Counted from the stretch's first letter, positions 43,040-52,446 are shown. The stretch is DNA of 64,000 nt from CAIYRG01 sp036273455 (GCA_036273455.1 DASUHP010000133.1:62001-126000), one strand, 5' to 3'. Numbers and translations: made by a program. Notes: generated by a model not told the origin, from the sequence alone.

Positions 43040-43759
43040 TCACGCCGCGGCGGCGAGCGCGTCAGCCGGACTGATTCGGCCGTCATATAACGCGCGCCCG
43101 ATGATAACCCCACCGATCGGCGCGCCCGATTGCTTCAACGCGCGAATATCTTCGGCGCTGCTCACGCCGCCGCTCGCGATCACCGGCACCGCAACGGCGC
43201 GCGCCAGCGCCGCCGTGTCGGCGACATTCACCCCCTGCAACATTCCGTCACGGGCAATGTCCGTATAAATGATCGCAGCTACGCCCGCTTCTTCGAAGCG
43301 GCGCGCCAAATCCACCACCAGCAATCCAGTTTGTTGTGTCCAGCCGTCCACGGCAACCAGTCCGTTACGAGCGTCAACTCCGATCGCCACACGGCCCGGA
43401 AATTCTCGCGCTGATTCGGTGACCAAAGCTGCATTGCGCACCGCCGCAGTGCCCAGGATGACCCGAGCGATTCCCGCCGAAAGCCAGGACTCAATCGCCT
43501 TCAGATTCCGAATGCCGCCGCCCAATTGAACCGGCATATTGACGGCGGAAAGAATATCCCGAACGACCGGTCCGTTCACCGAAGCGCCCGAAACCGCGCC
43601 GTTCAAATCCACGACATGCAGCCATTCGAATCCGGCCCGCTCGAACGCACGCGCCTGCGCTGATGCATCGGCATTGAACACCGTGCTGCGTTGAAATTCT
43701 CCCTGACGCAAACGAACGCATTGCCCGTCCTTGAGATCGATGGCTGGATAAACAATCAT
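43040..43759 (-). CDS. hisA: Phosphoribosylformimino-5-aminoimidazole carboxamide ribotide isomerase
   Basis: 239-residue TIM-barrel isomerase of histidine synthesis. YPAIDLKDGQCVRLRQGEF with the first catalytic Asp, VQLGGGIRNLKAIESWL, and YTDIARDGMLQGVN with the second catalytic Asp are intact. It follows hisH by 4 bases. hisF, its usual next gene, is 19 kb away at 62581 on the other strand. Confidence 0.97.
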   Translation of the reverse strand: MIVYPAIDLKDGQCVRLRQGEFQRSTVFNADASAQARAFERAGFEWLHVVDLNGAVSGASVNGPVVRDILSAVNMPVQLGGGIRNLKAIESWLSAGIARVILGTAAVRNAALVTESAREFPGRVAIGVDARNGLVAVDGWTQQTGLLVVDLARRFEEAGVAAIIYTDIARDGMLQGVNVADTAALARAVAVPVIASGGVSSAEDIRALKQSGAPIGGVIIGRALYDGRISPADALAAAA

Positions 43760-43763
43760 CTGC

Positions 43764-44411
43764 TTACGGATGCCACCGCAGGAAACGCTCGAGAAGTGCC
43801 AGTCCTTCGGCCTGACTCTTTTCTGGATGGAATTGCGTACCGGCTATGTTGTCGCGGCCGACCACAGCCGGCAGCGAACCGCCATACTCCGTGGTTGCCA
43901 GAATGTGCGAGGGATACCTGGGCCGCAAATAATAGGAATGGACGAAATACAGGTCCGTCCCGTCCACCATACCCTCGAACAACTTGTGCGGCTGCTGGAT
44001 CGACAACGAATTCCAGCCCATATGTGGAATCTTCAGGCCGGGCTCCAGCGGCGTAATCCGTACCACTTCTCCCGGAATCCAACCCAAACCACGGCAGGAT
44101 TCATATTCGCGGCCCCAGTCTGCGAGCAGTTGCATGCCGACGCAAATCCCGAGAAACGCAGTCTTGCGGCCGATCACCGCAGCTTCAAGTGCATCCAGCA
44201 TGCCAGGGATTGCGGAGAGCCCACGCATACAATCGGCGAATGCGCCGACGCCCGGGAGTACAATCCGTTCCGCAGCCGCAACGCAGCCGGGATCCGCAGT
44301 AACAATGATCTCGTGACGGGTGCCGGAGGAATCGGCGGCCCGTGTCAGGGCTTTAGCCGCAGAGCGTAGATTTCCCGACCCGTAGTCGATCAGTGCGACC
44401 GTCGCGGTCAT
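43764..44411 (-). CDS. hisH: Imidazole glycerol phosphate synthase glutaminase subunit HisH
   Basis: 215-residue class I glutamine amidotransferase that feeds ammonia to HisF. The catalytic Cys is in FLGICVGMQLLAD; the His-Glu pair is in GTQFHPEKSQ. N-terminus VALIDYGSGNLRSAAKAL. It begins immediately after lepA. Its partner subunit gene hisF is at the far end of the window. Confidence 0.97.
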   Translation of the reverse strand: MTATVALIDYGSGNLRSAAKALTRAADSSGTRHEIIVTADPGCVAAAERIVLPGVGAFADCMRGLSAIPGMLDALEAAVIGRKTAFLGICVGMQLLADWGREYESCRGLGWIPGEVVRITPLEPGLKIPHMGWNSLSIQQPHKLFEGMVDGTDLYFVHSYYLRPRYPSHILATTEYGGSLPAVVGRDNIAGTQFHPEKSQAEGLALLERFLRWHP

Positions 44412-46214
44412 TCAGTCGGCATCCATCTTGAGCGCCGCGATGAATGCTTCCTGCGGAATCTCGACGCTGCCAAATTGGCGCATCCGCTTTTTGCCTTCCT
44501 TCTGCTTGTCCAGAAGTTTGCGTTTGCGGGTGATATCGCCGCCATAGCACTTCGCCGTGACGTCCTTGCGCAGTGCCTTGATGGTCTCGCGGGCAATAAT
44601 TTTGCCGCCGATCGCGGCCTGCACGGGAATCTGGAACAGATGCCGGGGAATCAGATCTTTCAATTTTTCACACATCGCCCGGCCGCGGGCCTCCGCACGC
44701 GTGCGGTGAACGATCATGGACAGCGCATCCACTGGCTCGCCGTTCACCAGAATCGACATCTTGACCAGATCGCCTTCGCGATAGCCTTCGATGTGGTAAT
44801 CGAAACTGGCATAGCCCCGCGACACCGACTTCAACCGGTCGTAAAAATCGAACACCACTTCATTCAGCGGCAATTCGTAAACCACCATTGCGCGCGAACC
44901 GGCATAGGTCAGTTCGACCTGGCGTCCACGACGGTCCTCGCACAATTTGAGGACGGCGCCGAGATGCTCATCCGGCACCAGAATGGTTGCGCGTATCCAG
45001 GGTTCTTCGATGAACGACATATGAACCGGATCGGGCATGTCGGCCGGGTTGTGCAACTCGCGAACGGTGCTGTCATTGAGATGGATGCGATAAATGACCG
45101 ACGGAGCGGTCGCGATCAGGTCGATGCCGAATTCGCGATCAAGCCTCTCGCGGATAATCTCCAGATGCAAAAGCCCTAGAAATCCGCAGCGGAATCCAAA
45201 TCCCAGCGCTGCCGATGTCTCCATCTCATAGGTGAAGCTCGCATCATTCAGATGCAGTTTGCCGAGCGCATCGCGTAGCGATTCGAATTCGGCTGCATCG
45301 ACGGGAAACAGACCGCAGAACACGACCTGTTGTACGGGTTTGAACCCCGGCAGTGGAACATCGGTACCGCGGCGCTCGTCGGTAATGGTGTCGCCAATCT
45401 GGGTATCTGCAACCTGCTTAATCGCGGCGGTGAGAAAGCCGACTTCCCCCGGCCCCAGTCGATCAACCGTTTCTTGTTTGGGCGTGAACACACCGACGCG
45501 GTCCACCTGATAGGTGGCATCCGCCGCCATCATCCGGATACGCTGACCCTTCTTGAGGTCGCCATCGACAATCCGCACCAGCACCACAACGCCCAGATAG
45601 GAATCATACCAGGAGTCGATCAGCAGCGCTTTCAAAGGCGCTTCCGTAACGCCTTTCGGCGGTGGCAATTGACCGACAACTGCCTCCAGAACCCGGTCAA
45701 TATTCAACCCCGTCTTAGCCGAAATCGGAATTGCTCCTGATGCATCCAGGCCGATGACATCCTCGATCTGCTGACGGACCCGTTCCGGCTCGGCGGCAGG
45801 AAGGTCGACTTTGTTCAACACCGGCACAATGTCGAGACCGGCATCGATAGCCTGGTAAACATTGGCCAGCGTCTGAGCCTCAACGCCCTGACTTGCATCG
45901 ACAACCAGCAATGCGCCCTCACAGGCGGCAAGACAGCGCGAAACTTCATAGGCGAAGTCGACATGCCCCGGCGTGTCCATCAGGTTCAGGACGTAATCCT
46001 CACCATTCTGAGCATGATATTTCAGCCGGACCGTTTGGGCCTTGATGGTGATGCCGCGCTCGCGCTCGATATCCATTGAATCGAGCACCTGGTCCTTCAT
46101 CTCGCGCGCGCTCAAGCCGCCGCAAAACTGGATCAGCCGGTCGGCCAGCGTCGATTTTCCATGGTCAATATGCGCGACGATGGAAAAATTGCGGATATTT
46201 GCCAAATCAGTCAT
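44412..46214 (-). CDS. lepA: Elongation factor 4 (LepA)
   Basis: 600-residue back-translocating ribosomal GTPase. G domain at the N-terminus (IRNFSIVAHIDHGKSTLADR, DTPGHVDF, NKVDLPAA), EF-G-like domains and the LepA-specific C-terminal domain ending in DKQKEGKKRMRQFGSVEIPQ. The ATG at 46214 fits the family; an upstream start at 46265 adds 17 unrelated residues. It ends at the base before hisH begins. Confidence 0.97.
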   Translation of the reverse strand: MTDLANIRNFSIVAHIDHGKSTLADRLIQFCGGLSAREMKDQVLDSMDIERERGITIKAQTVRLKYHAQNGEDYVLNLMDTPGHVDFAYEVSRCLAACEGALLVVDASQGVEAQTLANVYQAIDAGLDIVPVLNKVDLPAAEPERVRQQIEDVIGLDASGAIPISAKTGLNIDRVLEAVVGQLPPPKGVTEAPLKALLIDSWYDSYLGVVVLVRIVDGDLKKGQRIRMMAADATYQVDRVGVFTPKQETVDRLGPGEVGFLTAAIKQVADTQIGDTITDERRGTDVPLPGFKPVQQVVFCGLFPVDAAEFESLRDALGKLHLNDASFTYEMETSAALGFGFRCGFLGLLHLEIIRERLDREFGIDLIATAPSVIYRIHLNDSTVRELHNPADMPDPVHMSFIEEPWIRATILVPDEHLGAVLKLCEDRRGRQVELTYAGSRAMVVYELPLNEVVFDFYDRLKSVSRGYASFDYHIEGYREGDLVKMSILVNGEPVDALSMIVHRTRAEARGRAMCEKLKDLIPRHLFQIPVQAAIGGKIIARETIKALRKDVTAKCYGGDITRKRKLLDKQKEGKKRMRQFGSVEIPQEAFIAALKMDAD

Positions 46215-46280
46215 GTGGGTTGAGACATAGAGAGCCGCCGATCCGCGGTCCAGTACGGTACGCACCGGCTGACGCCTTGT

Positions 46281-47165
46281 TCACCCGGCGCCCGATGGAC
46301 GACCCGACAGGAACGGCAACCACGTCTCCCTCGGCTTTGTTCGCCACAGGCCAATCGCAGTTACCAGCACGCCGATACCCCAAACATACCAGCCGGGGCG
46401 GATTCCGGCCTCGAAATTGAAGTCCAATACCAATACCCGCAGGATCGGCGCATGGAAGGCGATCCAGAAACCGACGGCCTCGCCAATGAAGACCAGTCCG
46501 CCGACCACAAACCAACTTGCCGCGATGACCCACATTGGGAACTCGGTGTTGCGGGGGTACCGCCAGTGCAGGACGCGGTACAGCATCAGCCAGATGAAAA
46601 TTCCACCTACAACAGTCGGTTCGAACACCTCCAGTTTCGACTGCATGAAATAATGCACGCTTCCCAGAACGGCGACTGGAAAGACCAGGCGGTGCAGCTT
46701 TCGCCAGCGGAGGCCGCCCAGCCGGCGCACCATGTAATCATTCGAAGTCGCCGCGAGAACGGCCAGCCCGACCCAGGCGGTGAAGCCGATCGTCAGGTAA
46801 TAACGCAGCACGATTTCCGAGACGACCGTCCCGATATTGAATGTTTGATCGGCAATATAGAGCACCAGATGCAGCGCAATATAGGCGTAGCAGCCCACGC
46901 CCAGCATGCGCCTGACATCGACCAGCGGCGCATATCGCGCAATCCGCCGGATCGGCGTGACGAAGAGGGTCAGCAATAGAAACCGAACCGACCACAATCC
47001 GACTTCGTGGATCGCCTCGGTGCGCGGGCGGGGGCCAAGATCGTGCTGGATGGAGAACCAGACGAGGGCGACGGCCGGCGCAATCAGGAGTGCAAGCGTT
47101 GCCGCCCGCACCGGCGAAAACCGGCCACGTCGATCACGCCACAGAGCCACATTCGATGTGATCAT
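46281..47165 (-). CDS. MsrQ-like ferric-reductase-fold membrane protein
   Basis: 294-residue membrane protein with about seven to eight helices. The central part (residues 50-190) matches MsrQ/YedZ, the heme-b subunit that supplies electrons to periplasmic methionine-sulfoxide reductase MsrP: VDVRRMLGVGCYAYIALHLVLY and LRWRKLHRLVFPVAVLGSVHYF carry the His ligands. A C-terminal extension of about 80 residues with two more helices exceeds the usual length of about 200. No msrP is adjacent. Confidence 0.75.
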   Translation of the reverse strand: MITSNVALWRDRRGRFSPVRAATLALLIAPAVALVWFSIQHDLGPRPRTEAIHEVGLWSVRFLLLTLFVTPIRRIARYAPLVDVRRMLGVGCYAYIALHLVLYIADQTFNIGTVVSEIVLRYYLTIGFTAWVGLAVLAATSNDYMVRRLGGLRWRKLHRLVFPVAVLGSVHYFMQSKLEVFEPTVVGGIFIWLMLYRVLHWRYPRNTEFPMWVIAASWFVVGGLVFIGEAVGFWIAFHAPILRVLVLDFNFEAGIRPGWYVWGIGVLVTAIGLWRTKPRETWLPFLSGRPSGAG

Positions 47166-47177
47166 CGCGCTGCGAGT

Positions 47178-49574
47178 TTAGCTTCTCAAAACGCCGCCGG
47201 TCGCTTTGGCGACGGTGCTCACGATCTTTTGCGCAATTGCTTCAATCTCCGCTTCGGTCAAGGTGCGCTCTCGCGGCTGAATGGTCACCGCAATCGCCAG
47301 CGACTTTTTCCCCTCCGCGACGCCGCTTCCCTGATAAACATCAAACAGCTCCACCGCCTCGATCAGCTTGCGGTCGGCGCTGCGCGCAGCCTTGACCACC
47401 TGATCGGCCGTGACCTTCCCATCGACGACGAAGGCAAAGTCACGCGTCAGCGGCATCAGATCGGAGGCTTCGAGTTTGGGCCGCGATTTACTGCTGCGCG
47501 CTTTGGCGGCGGGGATCGCATCGAGGAAGATCTCAAACAGCGATACCGGCCCCTTAAGGTCAAAAGCCGCTGACATGCGTGGGTGCAGCTCGCCAAACCA
47601 GGCGAGCGGTTTCGGACCGGTTGCGATCGTTCCTGAACGCCCCGGATGGTACCACGGAGCCGCTCCGGTCTTCACAGGCACCGAGCTTGCCCCAGTCCAG
47701 ACGGCATCGAGTGCCGCCAAAGCATCTGCCTTTGCGGCGAAGGCGTCTGGCTGAACCACAGCTCTCCTCCAGTGCCGCGGCGGTTCACCGGCGCGAATGC
47801 CGGCCGCGACCTGACTTTGCGCGCCGGGAATACCCGATTCGAATTGGACACCAAGTTCGAACAACCGGACATGCGCGAGTCCGCGCGCCTGATTGCGCGA
47901 TGCGGCCGCCAGCAATGACGGCATCAACGACGGCCGGAGCGAATCGAGATCGGCCGAAATCGGATTTTCAAGCTGCCGGCCGTCATCACCGCCGCCGAAC
48001 ATGGCAGCATGCGCACGCGGGATAAACGAGTAGTGGACAGCTTCCGCAAAACCGCGGGCGGCCAGGGCGCGGCGTGCCAGCGACGCCCCCCGTTGCGGTT
48101 CAGTCGTGACCGGACGCGCAATGGCGTAAGGACGTGACATCGGTGTCGCCGGAACCTTGCCGAGGCCATGGATGCGCACCACCTCTTCGACGAGGTCGGC
48201 CTTATCGTGCACATCGGCGCGCCATGACGGCGGAATGACTTCAAACGGGCCGCTGTCGCGCAATTCAAAGCCGAGCCTTTTCAGGATGGCCGCGATCTCC
48301 GTATCGGCCAGATGAAATCCGCCGAGCCGGTTCACCTCCGCAGGATCGAACCTGATGTGGCGGCGCCATTCCGGCACGCGGCCCGCGACGGCAAGAGCAG
48401 ACGCTTCGCCGCCGCAAATCTCGAGGATCAATTGCGTGGCGAGCTCAAGTCCCGGAATGACGAATTCCGGATCAACGCCGCGCTCGAAACGATAGCGTGC
48501 GTCGGACACGATTCCGAGCATCCGGCCGGTCCGCGCCGTGCGAACCGGATCGAACAGTGCCGACTCCAGGAAGATCTCCGTCGTCGCTTCGGTGCAGCCG
48601 CTGTCGTCGCCTCCCATCACACCGCCGATGCTGCGTGGAGCGGCATCATCGGCAATCACGGTCATCTCCGGATCGAGTGCGTATTCCTTGCCGTCGAGCG
48701 CCAGGATGGTCTCTCCCTGGCGGGCGAACCGCGCCCGCATGTGACCCTGCAATTTGGCGGCGTCGAAGGCATGCAATGGCCGTCCCCAACCATGCGAGAC
48801 GTAATTGGTGACGTCGACCAGCGCCGAAATCGGCCGCAATCCGGCCGATTTCAGCCGCTCCTGCAGCCATTGCGGACTTGGGCCGTTGCGCAATCCCCGA
48901 ACGACGCGTCCGGCAAACAGCGGGCAGGCATTTTCCTTTCCTGATGGAAAATCCAGTGACGCGCGAACTGGTGATTCGAATTTTCCGGGTGTGGAGGATG
49001 GAGGGCGCAACTTCAGAACGCCGAGGTTCGCCGCAGCGAGATCCCGAGCCACTCCGTGTACGGATGTGCAATCCCCCCGATTCGGTGTGACGGCCACGTC
49101 AATGACCGCGTCGTTCAAACCGAGCGCCGTTGCCGCCGGCATTCCGGGAGCAAAATCACCGCCAAGTTCGATGATTCCGTCATGTTCTTCCGAAAGCTGC
49201 AATTCGCGCTCCGAACACAGCATGCCGCGCGACTCCACGCCGCGGATCGTCGCGATTTTGAGCGCGAAGTCTGAACCGGGAATCCAGGTCCCGGGAGGCG
49301 CGAAAACGCCGGTGAGCCCGGCACGCGCATTCGGAGCGCCGCAAACCACCTGGACAACTTCCTTGCCCGTATCAACCCGGCAGACTCTTAGCCGGTCCGC
49401 ATTCGGGTGCGGCTCGGCCGAGACAACGCGCGCCACCGTAAACGCCGCGAGCTTCGCCGCCTTGTCGTCTATGCTTTCGACTTCGAGCCCGATATTCGTT
49501 GCTGCGTCGGCAATCGCCGCCGCGCCCGCCGCGGTGTCGAGATGCTCCTTCAGCCAGGAAACCGAAAACTTCAT
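47178..49574 (-). CDS. pheT: Phenylalanyl-tRNA synthetase beta subunit
   Basis: 798-residue bacterial PheT. Domains in order: N-terminal MKFSVSWLKEHLD, tRNA-binding OB fold (residues 40-150, PNADRLRVCRVDTGKEVVQV), B3/B4 editing domain (residues 210-380), B5, catalytic-like core, and the C-terminal FDX-ACB anticodon-binding domain. Coupled to pheS by a 4-base overlap. Confidence 0.97.
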   Translation of the reverse strand: MKFSVSWLKEHLDTAAGAAAIADAATNIGLEVESIDDKAAKLAAFTVARVVSAEPHPNADRLRVCRVDTGKEVVQVVCGAPNARAGLTGVFAPPGTWIPGSDFALKIATIRGVESRGMLCSERELQLSEEHDGIIELGGDFAPGMPAATALGLNDAVIDVAVTPNRGDCTSVHGVARDLAAANLGVLKLRPPSSTPGKFESPVRASLDFPSGKENACPLFAGRVVRGLRNGPSPQWLQERLKSAGLRPISALVDVTNYVSHGWGRPLHAFDAAKLQGHMRARFARQGETILALDGKEYALDPEMTVIADDAAPRSIGGVMGGDDSGCTEATTEIFLESALFDPVRTARTGRMLGIVSDARYRFERGVDPEFVIPGLELATQLILEICGGEASALAVAGRVPEWRRHIRFDPAEVNRLGGFHLADTEIAAILKRLGFELRDSGPFEVIPPSWRADVHDKADLVEEVVRIHGLGKVPATPMSRPYAIARPVTTEPQRGASLARRALAARGFAEAVHYSFIPRAHAAMFGGGDDGRQLENPISADLDSLRPSLMPSLLAAASRNQARGLAHVRLFELGVQFESGIPGAQSQVAAGIRAGEPPRHWRRAVVQPDAFAAKADALAALDAVWTGASSVPVKTGAAPWYHPGRSGTIATGPKPLAWFGELHPRMSAAFDLKGPVSLFEIFLDAIPAAKARSSKSRPKLEASDLMPLTRDFAFVVDGKVTADQVVKAARSADRKLIEAVELFDVYQGSGVAEGKKSLAIAVTIQPRERTLTEAEIEAIAQKIVSTVAKATGGVLRS

Positions 49575-50647
49575 TGGCTGAGGCTTTCATGCAGCGCAGC
49601 GACATCCAGTGCGGCAAACCCGTAATGCCGGAGCCACCTGAGATCGGATTCAAAGAACGGCCGTAAGTCCGGAATGCCGTATTTCAACATCGCAAGCCGG
49701 TCGATGCCGAAACCGAACGCGTAACCCTGATAGTGTTCCGGATCGACGCCGCACATCTCGAGCACGCGCGGATGCACCATGCCCGCGCCGGCGATCTCCA
49801 TCCAGTCCCGCCCCTCGCCAAAGCGGATTTGCCCGCCCGAACGGTCGCACTGAATGTCGACTTCCATCGACGGCTCGGTGAACGGAAAATAGGACGGACG
49901 CAGCCGCATACCGATCGCCGGCAGCTCGAAGAAGGCCTTGCAAAATTCCTCGAGTATCCACTTCAGGTGACCGAGATGAGTCTCGGAATCCACCACCAGA
50001 CCTTCCACCTGGTGGAACATCGGCGAGTGCGTCGCATCGTAATCCCGGCGATAGGTCCGGCCCGGAGCGATGATACGGATCGGCGGCTTCTGCGCCAGCA
50101 TGGTCCGCACCTGCACCGGACTCGTGTGGGTGCGCAACAACGTGCGCGCGCCGTCCGGCTGCGGCTTCAGGTAAAAAGTATCATGCATTTGCCGCGCCGG
50201 ATGTTCCGGCGGAATGTTCAGCTTGCTGAAATTATACTCGTCGGTTTCAACGTCCGGTCCTTCCGCCACCCTGAAATCGAGGTCGGCAAAAATTGCGATC
50301 AGTTCGTCGCGGACATGGCTGACCGGATGAATGCTGCCTTCCGGGATTTCCGGTGCGGGCAGTGTGACATCGACGCGTTCGGTCATCAGCCGCGCTTCGA
50401 GCGCTTCGTCATCGAGTTGCCGTTTGCGTGTGGCAATGGCCTCAGCAGCACGATCCCGCAAGCCGTTGAACAATGGGCCCTGGATTTTTCGCTGTTCCGG
50501 CGACATGCCGCCAAGCGTCTTCAGGAGCTCGGCGATCGTGCCCTTTTTCCCGAGCGCGCCGACGCGCAGGTCTTCCAGCGCGCGGCCGTCCGGCGCAGCG
50601 GCAATCTGCTGCATCAAATCCCGCTCAAGTTGGGCGATGTCTGTCAT
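49571..50647 (-). CDS. pheS: Phenylalanyl-tRNA synthetase alpha subunit
   Basis: 358-residue catalytic subunit of the alpha2-beta2 enzyme. N-terminal coiled coil, then class II motifs: HPARQMHDTFYL, LLRTHTSPVQVRTM (motif 2 region), GRTYRRDYDATHSPMFHQVE, and FGFGIDRLAMLKYGI (motif 3). Lies 70 bases after rplT; that gap is highly structured. Confidence 0.97.
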   Translation of the reverse strand: MTDIAQLERDLMQQIAAAPDGRALEDLRVGALGKKGTIAELLKTLGGMSPEQRKIQGPLFNGLRDRAAEAIATRKRQLDDEALEARLMTERVDVTLPAPEIPEGSIHPVSHVRDELIAIFADLDFRVAEGPDVETDEYNFSKLNIPPEHPARQMHDTFYLKPQPDGARTLLRTHTSPVQVRTMLAQKPPIRIIAPGRTYRRDYDATHSPMFHQVEGLVVDSETHLGHLKWILEEFCKAFFELPAIGMRLRPSYFPFTEPSMEVDIQCDRSGGQIRFGEGRDWMEIAGAGMVHPRVLEMCGVDPEHYQGYAFGFGIDRLAMLKYGIPDLRPFFESDLRWLRHYGFAALDVAALHESLSQ

Positions 50648-50671
50648 CAGGACGTGCTTTCACCATCGCGC

Positions 50672-50729
50672 GGCCGATTCCGTCGGCCGGCTGATTCGAG
50701 ACTGATGAAAAAGCTTATCAGCCGGCCGA
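50672..50729 (-). promoter_or_regulatory. Competing hairpins between rplT and pheS
   Basis: Read on the minus strand, TCGGCCGGCTGAT (50729-50717, including the last rplT codons and its stop) pairs perfectly over 13 bp with ATCAGCCGGCCGA (50695-50683). The second arm can instead fold locally with TCGGCC (50677-50672) through a 5-base loop. The two structures exclude each other, as in attenuators. The 21-base loop contains a T5 run; no T-run follows either hairpin. Confidence 0.55.
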
Positions 50730-51071
50730 AACAGCCCGATCGACCAGTGCCTTAAACCCGTCCGGATCGCGCACGGCGATGTCGGCGAGGATCTTGCGGT
50801 CGATTTCCACCCCGGCGGACGACAACGCATTGATCAGCCGGCTATAGGTCAGGCCGTGCTCGCGCGCAGCGGCATTGATCCGCTGAATCCACAGCGCCCG
50901 GAAATTGCGCTTCTTCAGCTTGCGGCCGATATAGGCGTGCTGCATGGAACGATCGACCGCGGCATTCGCCGTGGTGATATTGTTCTTGCGGCGGCCATAA
51001 AAACCCTTGGCCTGTTTCAGGACGCGCTTGCGGCGCAGGCGTGATGCAACGGAACGGGGAGCTTTCGACAT
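50718..51071 (-). CDS. rplT: 50S ribosomal protein L20
   Basis: 117-residue L20: VASRLRRKRVLKQAKGFYGR, NITTANAAVDRSMQHAYIGR and the RKLKKRNFRALWIQRINAA core are standard. It is 10 bases after rpmI. L20 autoregulates rpmI-rplT by binding its own mRNA in other bacteria. Confidence 0.98.
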   Translation of the reverse strand: MSKAPRSVASRLRRKRVLKQAKGFYGRRKNNITTANAAVDRSMQHAYIGRKLKKRNFRALWIQRINAAAREHGLTYSRLINALSSAGVEIDRKILADIAVRDPDGFKALVDRAVSAG

Positions 51072-51081
51072 GGCTTCTCTC

Positions 51082-51282
51082 CTATCCCGAATAAGGCATC
51101 CAGCGCTTGATGCGCTGGGTTTCGGACGGGTCGAGCACCGATGTGCCGCGCAATGTGCGGATCTGCTCGTTCGAACGCTTGATCATTCCGTGGCGTTTGC
51201 CGGCCTGGCCAGCCTTGATTTTTCCGCCCGCAGTGAAGCGGAAGCGCTTTTTTGCGCCCGACTTGGTTTTCAGTTTGGGCAT
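51082..51282 (-). CDS. rpmI: 50S ribosomal protein L35
   Basis: 66-residue L35, starting MPKLKTKSGAKKRFRFT from the ATG at 51282; the longer frame to 51333 runs through its leader. GKRHGMIKRSNEQIRTLRG is conserved. infC, often upstream, is not here: the next gene is the divergent mscL, so the operon begins with rpmI. Confidence 0.98.
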   Translation of the reverse strand: MPKLKTKSGAKKRFRFTAGGKIKAGQAGKRHGMIKRSNEQIRTLRGTSVLDPSETQRIKRWMPYSG

Positions 51283-51370
51283 TTTGCGTCTCCTTGCGCG
51301 AGTATCGGGATGGCCCCGAAGTGAAGCCGCCACGGCAGCCCTTTAGCCGGGCGGTTCAGCAGAAGCGCGG

Positions 51371-51398
51371 GTTATAAGGGCTGGTCCTGGATTTGCAA
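51371..51398 (-). promoter_or_regulatory. Candidate promoter of rpmI-rplT-pheS-pheT
   Basis: On the minus strand TTGCAA (51398-51393) and TATAAC (51376-51371) stand 16 bases apart, a good sigma70-type match. Transcription would begin near 51364, giving a leader of about 80 bases before rpmI. Confidence 0.5.
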
Positions 51399-51466
51399 CC
51401 CTTCCTGCTTGCGGCGGGCGCCTTCGCGCGGTTCAAATAGCCGTTCCGCGCGCCTGAGGTACAGCC

Positions 51467-51889
51467 ATGACCTTGATCGAAGAATTCAAGAAATTCGCGA
51501 TGCGCGGCAACGCTATCGATCTTGCGGTCGGCGTTGTTATCGGCGCGGCGTTCACTGGTATCGTGAATTCGCTGGTCAAGGACATCATTAATCCGCCGCT
51601 CGGCTGGCTGATCGGAGGCATCGACTTCTCGAACTTCTTCCTCGTGCTGAGGGGCGCCGGACGTTATCCCACACTGAAAGCCGCACAGGATGCCGGCGCG
51701 GTCGTGCTGACCTATGGCCTATTCATCAACGCCATCATCAATTTCGTTATCGTCGCGTTGGCCCTTTTCATAATCGTCCGCCAGATCAACCGGTTCACCA
51801 CGCCGAAGGGTTTGCCCGGCGAACCGCCGCCGCCAGCCGATGTTCAGCTGCTGCGCGAAATCAGGGATATCCTGAAGGCGAATAGTTAG
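51467..51889 (+). CDS. mscL: Large-conductance mechanosensitive channel MscL
   Basis: 140-residue channel that vents solutes on hypo-osmotic shock. FKKFAMRGNAIDLAVGVVIG is the TM1 hallmark; GGIDFSNFFLVLRG and the second helix NAIINFVIVALALFIIVRQ follow, then the cytoplasmic helix. A GAGG ribosome site is present. The stop overlaps the coq7 stop in TTAG. Confidence 0.97.
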   Translation: MTLIEEFKKFAMRGNAIDLAVGVVIGAAFTGIVNSLVKDIINPPLGWLIGGIDFSNFFLVLRGAGRYPTLKAAQDAGAVVLTYGLFINAIINFVIVALALFIIVRQINRFTTPKGLPGEPPPPADVQLLREIRDILKANS

Positions 51890-52446
51890 AGTTTTTCGGA
51901 CAGCGCGATGGCGGTACGGCAACACGCCCGGATCGCAGAAGTCAGCAGTCGGTAGCCCGGAGCCTCGGTCGCGCCGTGCTGCAGCGCCATGTCACGATGC
52001 TCCAATTCGTCCTCACGGAATTCGGCGAGCACCTCCTTAAGCGCCCCTTCCTGCTCCGGAACATGGGCAACCTGCTTGCCATAATGGGCATCGATCACGT
52101 CTTCGACCGCCACAGTACAGGCCATGGCGGCCCTTTCGCCCATCAGCGCCGTCGCCGCGCCGAGCGCGAATCCTGCGACACGCCACAACGGCTCAAGTGC
52201 GGTCGGCCGCACGCCGCGATCACGGACCATGCGATCAAACTTGTCGAAGTGCTGCTGTTCCTGCTCAGCCATGCGCCGGATCGTCCGCACCGACGGCCCT
52301 TCGCTCTGGATGCGCTCAAGGACCGCGAGTTGCCCTTTGTAAATCTGCAGCGCGCCGAATTCACCCGCATGGTCGACGCGGATCATGGCGTCGACGCCCG
52401 GATGGGCCTGCTGGCCTGGAACGGGTGGCCGCCTTCCCCGTGTCAT
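51886..52446 (-). CDS. coq7: Demethoxyubiquinone hydroxylase Coq7-like
   Basis: 186-residue di-iron monooxygenase of ubiquinone synthesis (5-demethoxyubiquinol to 5-hydroxyubiquinol). The ligand motifs RVDHAGEFGALQIY, EQEQQHFDKF, VEDVIDAHY and REDELEHRD are intact. The ATG at 52446 overlaps the dsbB stop by 4 bases; the open frame extending further upstream lies inside dsbB and is not used. Confidence 0.95.
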   Translation of the reverse strand: MTRGRRPPVPGQQAHPGVDAMIRVDHAGEFGALQIYKGQLAVLERIQSEGPSVRTIRRMAEQEQQHFDKFDRMVRDRGVRPTALEPLWRVAGFALGAATALMGERAAMACTVAVEDVIDAHYGKQVAHVPEQEGALKEVLAEFREDELEHRDMALQHGATEAPGYRLLTSAIRACCRTAIALSEKL

